Under the pieces are notes generated by a model. That model was not told the DNA's origin, ran no database searches, and worked only from the letters and a program-made list of their open reading frames with translations. The position numbers and the translations under genes were made by a program. A DNA stretch of 64,000 nt, taken from NCBI GenBank assembly GCA_028564675.1, contig JAOVVO010000423.1, positions 1 through 64,000 of the forward strand, written 5' to 3'. Of this stretch, positions 26,301 through 36,408 are shown piece by piece. Within the stretch, counting starts at the first letter, position 1. Every line of letters begins with the position of its first letter. Source of the stretch: Onchocerca lupi. Lineage: Eukaryota > Nematoda > Chromadorea > Rhabditida > Onchocercidae.

Positions 26301-29300
26301 ATATAAAAGAATACTTGCTTTCGATGAATGTCTGTTCTTGACTCGATATGCAATACTGCTTGGAAGGTTTATCAGCTCCCATCGGAATCCAAAATAAAGC
26401 AATTAATATAGTAATTAATCCACTAAGATAGAATATAGCAGGCCAACCATTCAGGATATCTTTACGTGTACACAAGTAACCTGCTGTTGGCAAAATAAAC
26501 AATGTACCTATAAATAAGAAGTTATCCTAAAATAGCTGAAATTAATTTTTTTTTTTACCAAGTAAGCAAAATATTTCTGAAAATAGATTTATTTGCCAGA
26601 AAAAAAAAAGAAATGATTTTATTAAATGATTATTTTTCGGAATTTTTTCCAAGCTATTTTCTTTTCTTCCTTCGATCAATCTCAATCTATTTTAGTTTAA
26701 TTAATATAACTTGACTTTGTTCTAATTTATTTAAACAACATTAAGTTGCAATTACAAGACATACAATCCGAACATCTGGCAAGTAATTGAAAAAGTTTTA
26801 TTTATGGTTATCCATTACTATCGCATGGAGTGGAGTTTATTTCGAATTTGAAAGTTTATAAATATTCACGTAATAATCATACGTAGATGATGTTTATATG
26901 TGTAGTTGTAAGGATACGTACGTCACGTTGCAAATATCATATGCACGTTGAATCTCTTACCAATTTGTCGGCCACTTGTAACGATGCCCAATGCAGCTGC
27001 GCGTTCACTTTGTGGGAACCATCGTGTAATCAACGAACTGGTTGCAGGTGTAAGGCATGCATCTGCTATACCAATTGCAAGTCTTGCAGCAATTACATAC
27101 CATACACTTTTATCTGCCAATACTGGTAGAACTGAATTTGCAATTGCACATAACAATAAACTACCACTAATCATCCATTTGCCATTAATCCGATCAGCCC
27201 AAAGTCCCGTTATTGCCATTACAAGTGAGCCAACATTTTGCGCTGCTAATATCATTCCTTCCTGAATTTTTTTCAAAATATTTTTTAACAAAAATTTAAA
27301 TTGTCATTTTGTTCGTAATACAACGAATAAATGGCATTAGTTTGCTATTTTTTGCAATCTGATAGTTTGCATCATGGTGCATCCATATTTCTCGATGATA
27401 AGGATGAGATATCTCAATGATAAGAATGATGGAAATGTGTTTAATAATTGAAATAAATTATTATTACCTGATCACTTCGCCATTGTAGTTTACCTTTATA
27501 ACCTGATACTGTACATGAAGTCATGCAAATAAGTGCTACAGCCATATTTGATGTACTCACTGAAAGTGCAATAAAACAACAGCATAAGAGTGCAGCAATC
27601 AATAACCTGAAATTTGAATTTGAATAAATTCAAGATTACCTAATTTAATTGATCTTTTGAATGGAAAATTGATCATTTTTCTTTTTTTCTTTTTTTTGAG
27701 ATCAATTGAACAAGTCACGAAATTTGAATTTCTTTCTTTGAAATAGTTAAAATTTAAAAACAATATCTGAATATAAACATTTATTTCGAATTTTCAAACT
27801 ATAAATCATTTCGCACGATTATTCGTTTATCACTAATCGGTCTCATTTATCATTTTACGATGAATGGTATGAGTTATATTTTTGATATCACATATTAGCC
27901 TATTTTGTTAGCTTGTACTTTTCATTTTCTTGATATAATATCAAATTTGGCCGAATTAAGGTAAGTTATGAAATGAAGAATAAGATTCTCGACCTGTTTC
28001 TTTTTCTTTTTTTTTTCACTTTAATTAAAGAATTATTTTCGAAGATAATAGTGAAATTTAAAAAACAATACATTATGATGAGGAAGATTTACGATAAATT
28101 TTCCTTTACTCATTAATTTCTTTAGATATATTATAAAAAGTTATATTGCGCTTATTATTTTCCAAAAATTCTCAAACTTTTTTCTCTTCTTTATTTCGAA
28201 AGTTCCTACACATCTAATATTTTTTACTTAACTTATCTCACACCAGAAACTTATCTAATATAATTTTAAGGATCAGAAGAAATAAATCTAGATTCAGTGA
28301 TTGGTAATGTATAACAAGTGTTTTTTGATTAAAATTTTCTCTTAAAAAAAATAACGAACAACATACTGTAATGCATAATGCATGTTTGTTTCATTTTTTA
28401 TTTCTTTTTTTATTTTCTCCCCTTAATTAATTATTAATTGAAGATTTCTGATCTATTATATTTCAAAAAAATTGATTGAAATCATCTTTCTTCAATTATT
28501 TTTTTTCCGTTAACATTTTTTAGGGCATGGAACAAAAAAAGTATGAAACTGTATTTTAAAAAAAAAAAAAAAAGTCTTTCAAGGCAATTTTTTCTTATGA
28601 TTATCAGAAATGAAATTAAACACAGTTTGTCAAATTCGACAGATAAAACATGGTGGTTTACTGAAATACTAAGATCGATGAATGCAATTGATATTGATGG
28701 CGGAACAAATTTGGATTACGTTAGATGAAAAGTGGAATTGAACTTGGAAAAAAAAAAAAAAGGGAGAAAAACTAGAATATGTTGTATAACTTTTACATAA
28801 TTATTTCTGCTTCATCAAATTGAAATATCGTACTATTATTGACAAAAATCTTGTTCGATTGGTAATTAAATTAAAGTATATTTTTGAAATAGATATTGAC
28901 ATGTAAAGCAATTTCGAAATTACAGTACTCTTTGGTTTACAAGTCGACAAAAAATAATTGTTAACGTGTAAACTAAAATTCAAAAATACAGTATTCTCCA
29001 TTGTTGTTACATATCACAATACCATTGAACCATCTGACATGCTACGATATCATTTATTGACGTTGAAGCAACTGCTCCAGAGGAATTTATATGGAGGATA
29101 AAGAAGGAAGATGGATTGATGAACATTTGTGAGTATGTTAAATTAAGCACTTCATTAAAATTGTTACAATTTCTTGTACAAGAGAGAATCTAAATACAAA
29201 ATCGAAATTAATTCGAATTATTCCGCCGTTTAAATCGCTGCAAGCTATCTTGCTAGCATATTGCCTAGTTTTCCGGAACATAAATAGTAAATAGATGGAT

Positions 29301-29955
29301 TAGTTGCATACCTAATGGATGGAAAAAGTGCGAAAGGTCGTGGAGCATCAATTTCATCACAATCGATAGCACTATCGGAAACATATCGTGAAGAATCCAA
29401 ACTACTAATTTCAAATACCGGAGTGTGACATGGATGGCAATCAACTGAACAATTTTTCCGCAATTTTGATGCTGATAGCGGATCTTGTACAGGTTTGAAA
29501 TCCGACTTCACAATACTTCGCTTCAATTCGATTAAATCTGACTTGCTCAATAAACGAGTATAATGCTTAGCTGTATTCGATAATAAATCAGCATCAGATT
29601 TGATATCATTCGATAATTTCTTCGGTGGTGATGTAATGATGGCATCTGATTTCGGTGCTACAATAGATGACATATTATTCGATTTCAGAGATAAATTCTC
29701 GAATATTGCTGCTAGCATTGTTGTTGCGCATTTTTCAGCAGCATCACTGAAAACGATCGTGCTTTCGTTGTGATCCGGATCGGCGGGAAACGGAATGGAA
29801 TCATCAATATTAATAAATGTTGGAATTGTTTTATTAACATCAATCATTGCGGTAGGTACATTTCCACCGGTATCATCATTGGTAACAGTAAAGATTATTC
29901 GTTTTCTCGACGATTCAACATCATCATTATTTGTGTCCTTTGCTGAGGGCAACAT
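23371..29955 (-). CDS. SLC17-type MFS anion transporter with long N-terminal extension (8 exons, 676 aa)
   Basis: Exons are 29955-29312, 27606-27468, 27261-26961, 26507-26315, 25762-25462, 25106-24989, 23985-23822 and 23541-23371. Phases agree throughout. Residues from about 209 form a 12-TM MFS core of the sodium-phosphate/vesicular glutamate transporter (SLC17) type. It begins FPSIRLL, has NMAVALI in TM1, the TM2-3 loop motif GLWADRINGK, RWFPQSERA before TM4 and ERQWW near the C-terminus. The substrate cannot be read from sequence; the family moves organic anions or phosphate across plasma, vesicle or lysosome membranes. The first exon adds about 214 polar, Ser/Asp/Lys-rich residues with no membrane segment, much longer than the usual N-terminal tail. 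The start is the first ATG after a CAG acceptor (30116-30118); the frame is open upstream without ATG. Introns 6 (23986-24988) and 1 (27607-29311) are long; intron 6 holds two repeat copies. Confidence 0.9.
24004..24115 (-). repeat. Dispersed repeat family, copy R1
   Basis: Minus orientation, in an intron of the SLC17 gene. It shares the core ATTCGAATGCAAYGTTG, then an AAATTTCAAAG block, a GGTGARGAA block and a terminal CGAACATTTACATTTT with four other copies in the window. It lacks the GC-rich hairpin end. Confidence 0.75.
24211..24300 (-). repeat. Dispersed repeat family, copy R2 (partial)
   Basis: Minus orientation, about 100 bp from R1 in the same intron. It shares GCGCGTATTCGAATGCAACG and the AAATTTCAAATTAATTGGTG block, then diverges. 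Confidence 0.65.
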
Positions 29956-30115
29956 ATCAGCAGCAGTAATAAATTGTAATTTGAATAAATCGTATAGTAG
30001 TAATATATCGACAGATGATGTTTTTTGCCGGAATAATATTACTGATTTCTTTCCGGTTGCTACTGACACCCGCTTCCCGGCAAGATGGACAAACGGCAAT
30101 GCAAACAAAGTGTAT

Positions 30116-30119
30116 CTGC
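30116..30119 (-). promoter_or_regulatory. Possible trans-splice acceptor of the SLC17 gene
   Basis: TGCAG on the minus strand directly follows a CA/CATA repeat. The first downstream ATG is the proposed start at 29955, with no ATG in between. Confidence 0.35.
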
Positions 30120-30190
30120 ATATGTGTGTGTGTGTATGTGTGTGTATGTGTGTATGTGTGTACGTATGTATGTATGTATGTATGTGTATA
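30117..30190 (+). repeat. 74-bp alternating TG/TATG microsatellite
   Basis: A perfect pyrimidine-purine alternation made of TG, TATG and one TACG unit. It lies immediately upstream (in gene orientation) of the SLC17 5' end. It is potentially Z-DNA forming and probably length-variable. Confidence 0.85.
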
Positions 30191-31429
30191 ACGTTTGTAT
30201 GTATTTATGTATTTTTGTTACAACAAGAATTGTTGAATGGATAATCACGCCTTGCCCAATTTTCTACCTGTAATTTTTTCATTCCGGAAAGTTCATTACT
30301 AGTAATTAATTTACAGCCAGTTTCAATGATGAAATTTCTACATTTCAATCTATATAAGTGACTCATGGTGTGCAACAAAGACATTGTTGTCCTTAATTTT
30401 AAATGTATTTTTCCTTTTTTTTTGTTAAAAATTTGAAAAAGTGCACATGCGACATTTGTGGTACAATATATATATATATATGCATTTTGTGATCTATTTT
30501 AGCAAATTTACGCTAGGCTTTATGTACAATCGAACTAGTAATAATTGATCGGTGATAATCTTGATGATATGAACTGGCAGCTTTTTGCGTAACAGTGATA
30601 TGATCATGATGAGATTTCAGTCTGAAAATATGTAGTGGAATTTTATAAAACGTGAAGGCTGCAACACAAAGTATGAATGGAAATCGGAATTTTTTGGAAT
30701 TTCAGTAGGAATCTGAATTCTGAATTTGAATCTGAAGTATGAATCTTATTAAAGTATTCGATCACAATTGTGAGTGACGAAAAATCACGCTGAATATATT
30801 AAAAGAAAACAAAGAAATGAAAATGTTTTTAAATTTGCTAATTTGATTTGTAAATTTGAAATTTGTTAATTTGAAATTTGAAACAAACTAAATTTGCTAA
30901 TTGTAGTTATTTCTTGAAATTTATGCATGAAAGTAAAAGAATTGCTATCTTGTGATTAATTTACAAAAGAGACAATTACGTCAATCGTACTTTAAAAAAA
31001 TGATTGGCCATTATTTTAACATATATTATCAATGATTTATGATCTAAATTGCATCTGACATTATAATTGTATACTGATCAGTGTCCAATCAATCGATAAA
31101 ATTTTCCATTATTGCAACTCGTTTGTTCTTTGACCCTCAACATTCTGGTTTTTGAAGAGAACAAAAGAAAGATGGAATGACAGTATTTGAAGAAGAATGA
31201 AATTTGACAAATTAAGAAAAGCAAAATCCAATTTTTCGTTTTTTTAAATTAATGAATATACCAATTTTAGAGGAGAAGAATTATCAGTATTAAAAAGAAA
31301 AAAAAACAAATTTCTTTGTACATATTCTGTAATTTCAAATATTCAAATAGTAGTTCGCATCACATTATAAGGGTATAAAAGATGATAAAAAGACTCATTT
31401 AATCATTAAATGATTATTTTATTCTCATA
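30191..31429. other. Divergent intergenic region
   Basis: Separates the SLC17 gene (-) from the small Cys/Glu-Lys gene (+). No coding signal seen. It contains a short TA repeat near 30,469 and several AAATTTGAAATTTG-type near-repeats around 30,840-30,900. It presumably holds both promoters. Confidence 0.5.
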
Positions 31430-31430
31430 G
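31421..31430 (+). promoter_or_regulatory. Probable trans-splice acceptor of the small Cys/Glu-Lys gene
   Basis: TTTTATTCTCATAG ends 25 bases before the ATG at 31456. Confidence 0.5.
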
Positions 31431-31455
31431 CTGCTTGTGACTTTTTGAGCGAACG

Positions 31456-32124
31456 ATGAGGTGCAGCTGCATTTGGGAAAATAGGATTAAGAAGGTGGTT
31501 CCATTGGAAACCCTGAAATCAGGTTGGTACCTTTACTGAGGGAAAAAGAAATAGAATTACGGCCATTCTTGCAGTTAGTTTGGTTTTTTCCTGATTCAAA
31601 TAATATACAAGTTGTTTATAATATGCCCGAAGCATCTTACCTAGAATTATTCATTGGGAACATTTGATAACATCTCACCTGGAATTATTTATTTATTGAG
31701 AATACTTTTTGTATAACAAATAAGGAAAAATAGGAAGTAAATCCATTTAAATTCAAGAAAGATTAAATTATATCTCAGGTGAAGTCATGAAGAGAAGATG
31801 TCCGATGTGCCGTGGAACCGGCTACATATATGAAGTATGGAAATTTATTAGTAAATGATATTTAATGGTAAACTGGTGGAAATTCTTTAACTTTGAATTT
31901 GTTGGAATTTTAAGAATTAAAATTAAAATTAAGAATTAGACTTTGCTTTCAAAAAAAAGAAAAAAATTTTTTTTTAGCTTGTGAAAGAGGAAGAAGAGAA
32001 AAGGGAGAAGGAAAATGATATGGACGAGGAGATAGACGTGGAGGTGGAAATAGAGAGAGAAATGGAGAAGGAAGAGGAAAAGAAAGAAGAAAAAGAGGAG
32101 GAAAAGAAGAAGGAGAAGAAGTAG
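31456..32124 (+). CDS. Small protein with paired Cys motifs and Glu/Lys-rich tail (3 exons, 89 aa)
   Basis: Exons 31456-31522, 31779-31834 and 31978-32124 join with matching phases (donors GTTGGT and GTATGG; acceptors TATCTCAG and TTTTTTTAG). The N-terminus contains CSC (residues 3-5) and then CPMCRGTGYIYE, a CxxCxGxG knuckle like those that bind zinc in DnaJ-type domains and elsewhere. The last 48 residues are almost entirely Glu, Lys and Asp with a few Val/Ile/Met, predicted to be a charged single helix. If the first exon is not used, an ATG at 31787 would give a 64-residue protein. An AATAAA lies 140 bases past the stop. The next gene (TIMMDC1-like) starts about 660 bases downstream on the same strand, so shared transcription is possible. 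I recognise no named family. Function is unknown; nucleic-acid or metal binding is only a guess. Confidence 0.55.
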
Positions 32125-32785
32125 AAAGAGAAAAATTATTACAGCGATATTTATATCTATTTATATCCGTTCAGTTATTAGTTGTTGATTATTTGTGTGA
32201 TAAAAAAATTGGTTTTTATTAATTTCAGATATTTGTTGAAATATTGTTGTGATAAAAAATCAAAATAAATCTTTCAAATTACACAAAAAAGAAGGGGAAA
32301 ATAAAGTAGAATTAGTGTACATTGTTATTTTCCTCTTTCTCCTAAATTAAAAGTTGATGCGACTCGGATAAACAACCAGTATGCAATGGATGACAATCAT
32401 AAGGGAAAGTTTGGATAAACTATGCCCTTCGGGTCAATTATGTCAAACTTTCGCCGATTTGTCTTTTCGCTATTCTTTCATTTTTCCTAATCCATGGGAT
32501 TGATTATATTTGCTTATTTACTCATTAACTTATCATATATTTGCTTACCCAGTTCTGGAAAAGACTTATCAATTGGAAATTTAAGGCCTGAGCCCCAAAG
32601 TTTTCATTGGAATCCATTCAAAGTGAAATTCGAATCTTCGTCCGAACCGTTCGTAAAGATAGCGTTCTTGACAGGTGCTGAAGCATATATATGTTGTCTA
32701 AACAGGTGTGGAATATATTGAAGTGGGGGGATAGTTCGTTGACGTTATATAACGTGTGATGAAGTGATAATTGGACGCAGTGATT
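32125..32785 (+). other. Spacer between the small Cys/Glu-Lys gene and the TIMMDC1-like gene
   Basis: No coding evidence. It contains the AATAAA at 32264-32269 and a CAG six bases before the next ATG that could be a splice or trans-splice acceptor. Confidence 0.45.
32264..32269 (+). terminator. Candidate polyadenylation signal of the small Cys/Glu-Lys gene
   Basis: AATAAA, 140 bases after the TAG stop at 32122-32124. Confidence 0.5.
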
Positions 32786-35700
32786 ATGACAGATGAAAGA
32801 AGGGGAACAGTTTGGTCGAAATTTAATTCCATTCCAAATAAATTGTTGCAATTTTTCTCACAAAAATCAGGTAAATCAATCAAAAGAGCGTCTATATTAT
32901 TGGATAAATATTCATTTCAATTACACTAAGTAGTATAGATCACATTATGCAATATTTTGATTCCTAGTTTTTTGATTTCCACATACCTCTTTATTAAAGA
33001 AGCAGCTGTAAAAAATAGGCCATTTATCAAAGGTTTAAGTTAGTTTTCAGATGAAATTGATATGTGACATCGAACAAAAACTTCATTGTTGTGCTAAAAA
33101 TTTGACTTCAAATCTAACAACTTCAGCACTGTTCAATTTTTCTTTCTTTTCTCTTTTTTTTTTTTTCCATAATTTCCAAAAGAAAATTGAATAATAAATT
33201 TCCAGATACCAAAGATAAAATTGTTGCTGAAAATGAACAAATTGCGGATAATTTAAATAGTAGTGGTTGGCAGCGATTGAAAAAGTTATATACTGACAAA
33301 GGTTGGTGAAAGAAATATCCTTTAATTTGTAGATTTTAAAATTTACTGTATTTTTGATATTATAGATGTACATTTTGAGACGGGTATATTGATGCCATGC
33401 ATGAATTGGACATTTATTGGTACAGTACTCTTCACAGGTCCTCTAGGATGGCAGAGAGCTGCTGATCGGTACAATCGCTATGCGAAAGGACGAATTTTTC
33501 TTAGTCCACGTGACGCATTGGTTAGTCTTCATTTACATGAGATGTTATGTTGATTGTGAAGGTATTGGTAAGTACAACTATTGCAACGATTGTTAAAAGA
33601 AATAGTTTGGTCAGTGCTCGTAAGATATGACTGTCGTCAGACATCGTAGTCAGATTGTCTAAAGTAATCCGTTCCAGGATTAAGAGTACTACATCAATTA
33701 AAATTGCCTTGCGTTTAATTTTTTTCAGAGGCGTAAATGGGATTATGCATTCGTATCATTTTTACGCACAGGAGCAATCAGCGGTACTCTGACAACATTA
33801 TACGTTGGATGTATGGTGTTAGTTTTTTCTTTCAACTCAATAATCTAAATTTCATAGTTCATGGCAGCATCTTTTTGTTGAACTTATAGAAGGAGTTGGA
33901 AAAAATGATAGATATATGATTTTAGATAGTGTTGAAGAAGTAAGCAGCACTGTCAACCCGTTCAGAATATTCAAGTAGTTTTCTCACTGATTCATTTTGA
34001 AAATTAAGACCGATATTCACATTTCTTGTTATAATTACTTTTAGAGCAGCAATTACGCACTTTGCAACATGGCGTGGCTATTTCTCACTTTGGTCTATCC
34101 CCGTTATAACAAGTAAGTGTTTCTTTTATTTCAGAATTACTAACTGAGCATCAAAGGGATTGAGAGAGTGAGAAAAAATACGAAATCTGAGATAGCATGC
34201 CTATATAAATGTCTTAATTGCACTAGATGTAAAGAAAGAAAACTGAGTGATCATAACAAGTTTAGAATTAGTCTATTAGACGATTTTTTTTCTTGAAATT
34301 CAAGCCGAGAAATAGCTTCTGTTTCAGCATCAGTACCCTCTATAATTGCATGTCCACTTGGTTTGCGGAAAATGATGCAAGCAGCAAGTCTTGGATTAGC
34401 ATGCGGGTATCATTCAAATTGTTATCCTTATACTGGCTGGACCGGCCACGCTGAGCGTAGTCGATCCAGCTAGTCTATGGGAGGCGGGCACGCTTCGCGT
34501 GTCCGGCTCCAGCTAATCTACATAACTAAAAATATCAATGTTCGTTTGTGCAAAAATCTTAAACCTCCGAAAGTTCTTAAACACGCATCTTATTAGTTCA
34601 AAATCTTAGATATCGGAAAGTGCTTACCTATTGCTTTGGAGTTTTGACACAACGTTGCATTCGGACACGCGCATGTACACGCGTTGCTATTATTTATTAT
34701 TACTTATCATTATTTACCATTACTTATCATTTATTACGCAACAATTACAAATGAATAATATCAATAAAACAAATCTAATGATAAATTTGTTAACGTAGAA
34801 AAGAAAAAAACGACATAAAGGGCAAAAAACCCAGTCGAAGCATTAAATCGCTCCCATTTACATCTCTATATAAAATGGTAGAAAAGATCGCCTTTGTTAG
34901 CGCATGACCAAAAAAAAAAAAAAAAAAAAACCAAAAAAAGAATCAGGAAACAAAATATCTCTCTTTTTTTTTTTACCTTTGTTGGCGCGCAAGGGTGATC
35001 GACATTGACCCTAGTTGAGACTTACAAAGGAATGACTTTGAATAAAGGAATAAAGAATAATAATAATTGTTGCTAAATGCTGGAGCATTTGGTTGATTGC
35101 AGTTTTTTTTTTTTTTTAATTCTGACCTTTTTCTATCCACATCATTCGTCCACGTTCATATTAATCGTATAAGTCTTGTTCTAACTGTATGTTTTACTCA
35201 GGAAAAGAAAAGGGAGAGATGGGAGGAAGAAGGAAAGTGGGAGAAAAGAAGGAAGGCGGAGTCAATAAACCCATCTCCTCACTTTTAATTGACACGTGAA
35301 AAAAAGTAATTATGTTTATATAAAAACACCCGCCTGTTCGAATGCAAGGTTGTTTCAAAATTTGAAAGCAGTCGGTGGAGAACTTTCGAAGATCCTTGAG
35401 GGAGCACAGAGAGCATTTACATTTTTATTTATATAAATGTTTTTCACTCATATGCGAATCTTGCAGTTGTGTGTAATTCATATTTCAGTTTGAACTAAAA
35501 TTCGATTGGGCCGATATCATAATTTTTTTCACTTTTCGTCTGACTTTTTTTATAGGTTGACACTATCGCTGATCGTGTTTAGTGTATCATATTTTTCGAA
35601 TCTAACGATAAACGACACATATCAACGATTCAAACAAGAGCATGAGTTGTTGATGAGGGCTGAACGAGATAAAGACGAGAAAGTTAAATTATACCAAAAA

Positions 35701-35793
35701 GAGAACAAAATTTGGTCCAGAAGTCTAGCAAAAATTCTGATGGAGAAGGATAAGAAACTAAAGGATGGAATTTCCGAAGATCCTTGCGAATAA
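32786..35793 (+). CDS. TIMMDC1-like mitochondrial complex I assembly factor (8 exons, 304 aa)
   Basis: Exons are 32786-32870, 33206-33301, 33366-33520, 33729-33815, 33868-33974, 34045-34112, 34328-34406 and 35556-35793; phases agree throughout. TIMMDC1 is a four-TM Tim17/22/23-fold protein of the mitochondrial inner membrane that helps assemble the membrane arm of complex I. Features seen: a soluble N-terminus of about 65 residues; a first membrane segment (FIGTVLFTGPLGW) followed by RYAKGRIF; RRKWDYAFVSFLRTG, matching the family's Trp/Arg-rich second segment; PLGLRKMMQAASLGLACG, matching VGLRG...GG; then a last hydrophobic stretch and a Lys/Glu-rich helical C-tail, as in human TIMMDC1 (285 aa). 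Exon 5 uses a weak acceptor (ATGGCAG); the alternatives there give stops. Intron 7 is 1.1 kb and holds repeat copies R3 and R4. An AATAAA overlaps the stop codon. Assigned by overall pattern, fairly sure. Confidence 0.8.
34436..34676 (-). repeat. Dispersed repeat family, copy R3 with two GC-rich hairpins
   Basis: Minus orientation, intron 7 of the TIMMDC1-like gene. The core (CGAATGCAACGTTGTGTCAA, AAAGCAAT, CGAACATT) matches copies R1, R2, R4 and R5. It ends in two adjacent hairpins: 34436-34470 (17-bp arms, loop of one G, mismatches all G:T-compatible) and about 34481-34509 (arms around CGGGCACGC/GCGTGTCCG, loop TTC). The hairpin block is far richer in GC than its surroundings. Confidence 0.75.
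35335..35440 (+). repeat. Dispersed repeat family, copy R4
   Basis: Plus orientation, same intron as R3. It reads TTCGAATGCAAGGTTGTTTC, then AAATTTGAAAGCAGTCGGTG, GAACTTTCGAAGAT and GCATTTACATTTTTAT. No GC hairpin at the end. Confidence 0.75.
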
Positions 35794-35794
35794 A
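35789..35794 (+). terminator. AATAAA overlapping the TIMMDC1-like stop codon
   Basis: The TAA stop (35791-35793) is embedded in an AATAAA hexamer. If it is used, the 3' UTR would be only about 15-25 bases. Confidence 0.35.
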
Positions 35795-36408
35795 AACTCA
35801 TGTTGACTTTTTATCGATAAATGATACATATCCATGCTTTTATCTTCATCTATTTATTGACGTATTTCCTTTGAATATTTTTATGAATACTTTCCTGTTA
35901 TATGTTTACTAACATATGTTGAAGTTGCGACATTAAAAAGTACTTGTTAGTTTGTTATGTCATTTTTGTCAGTGCTGTTGTTGTATGAATTTGGAATATG
36001 ATGTTCCGGTAGTGCTTTATTGTGCTCACTCTATTCCACCCTTCTGAACTCTGCAATTTGAAAAATTTTCGATTTTTTGTCTTTCTGCAGGTTGTTTCTC
36101 TGGTTTTACTCCACAGTTCTACAAATTTTCTGATATTATTACAAGTGTGAAACTTTTATTAGTGTCAATTTGAGATAAGGAAAAGAAGCCTTAATCTTTA
36201 CTCTGTTCATGATAAAACGACACAGTTCCTTTGCTTTTACTGTATTTTCATTATGAGGTCTCCTATATTGCTGAAGAGTATGAAAAAACTTAATACTGAA
36301 GTTAAATACGTTCTTGTAAATCTATTAGGCTGTATGAAATGTGTGTGTTTAATATTATGCTCAGTTTTGCCAGTTATGACTAAATGAAATACGTTTGTGT
36401 GAAATGAT
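35794..36408. other. Convergent intergenic region
   Basis: 3' flanks of the TIMMDC1-like gene (+) and the four-TM gene (-). It holds AATAAA signals for the minus strand at 36155-36160 and about 36016-36021. No coding signal seen. Confidence 0.55.

Noticed and set aside
26887..27265. Plus-strand open frames over 26.9-27.3 kb
   Set aside because: Antisense shadows of the third SLC17 exon, whose minus-strand frame encodes clear MFS segments.
29795..30244. Plus-strand open frame of 149 codons
   Set aside because: It is antisense to the SLC17 first exon, and its end is translated TG microsatellite.
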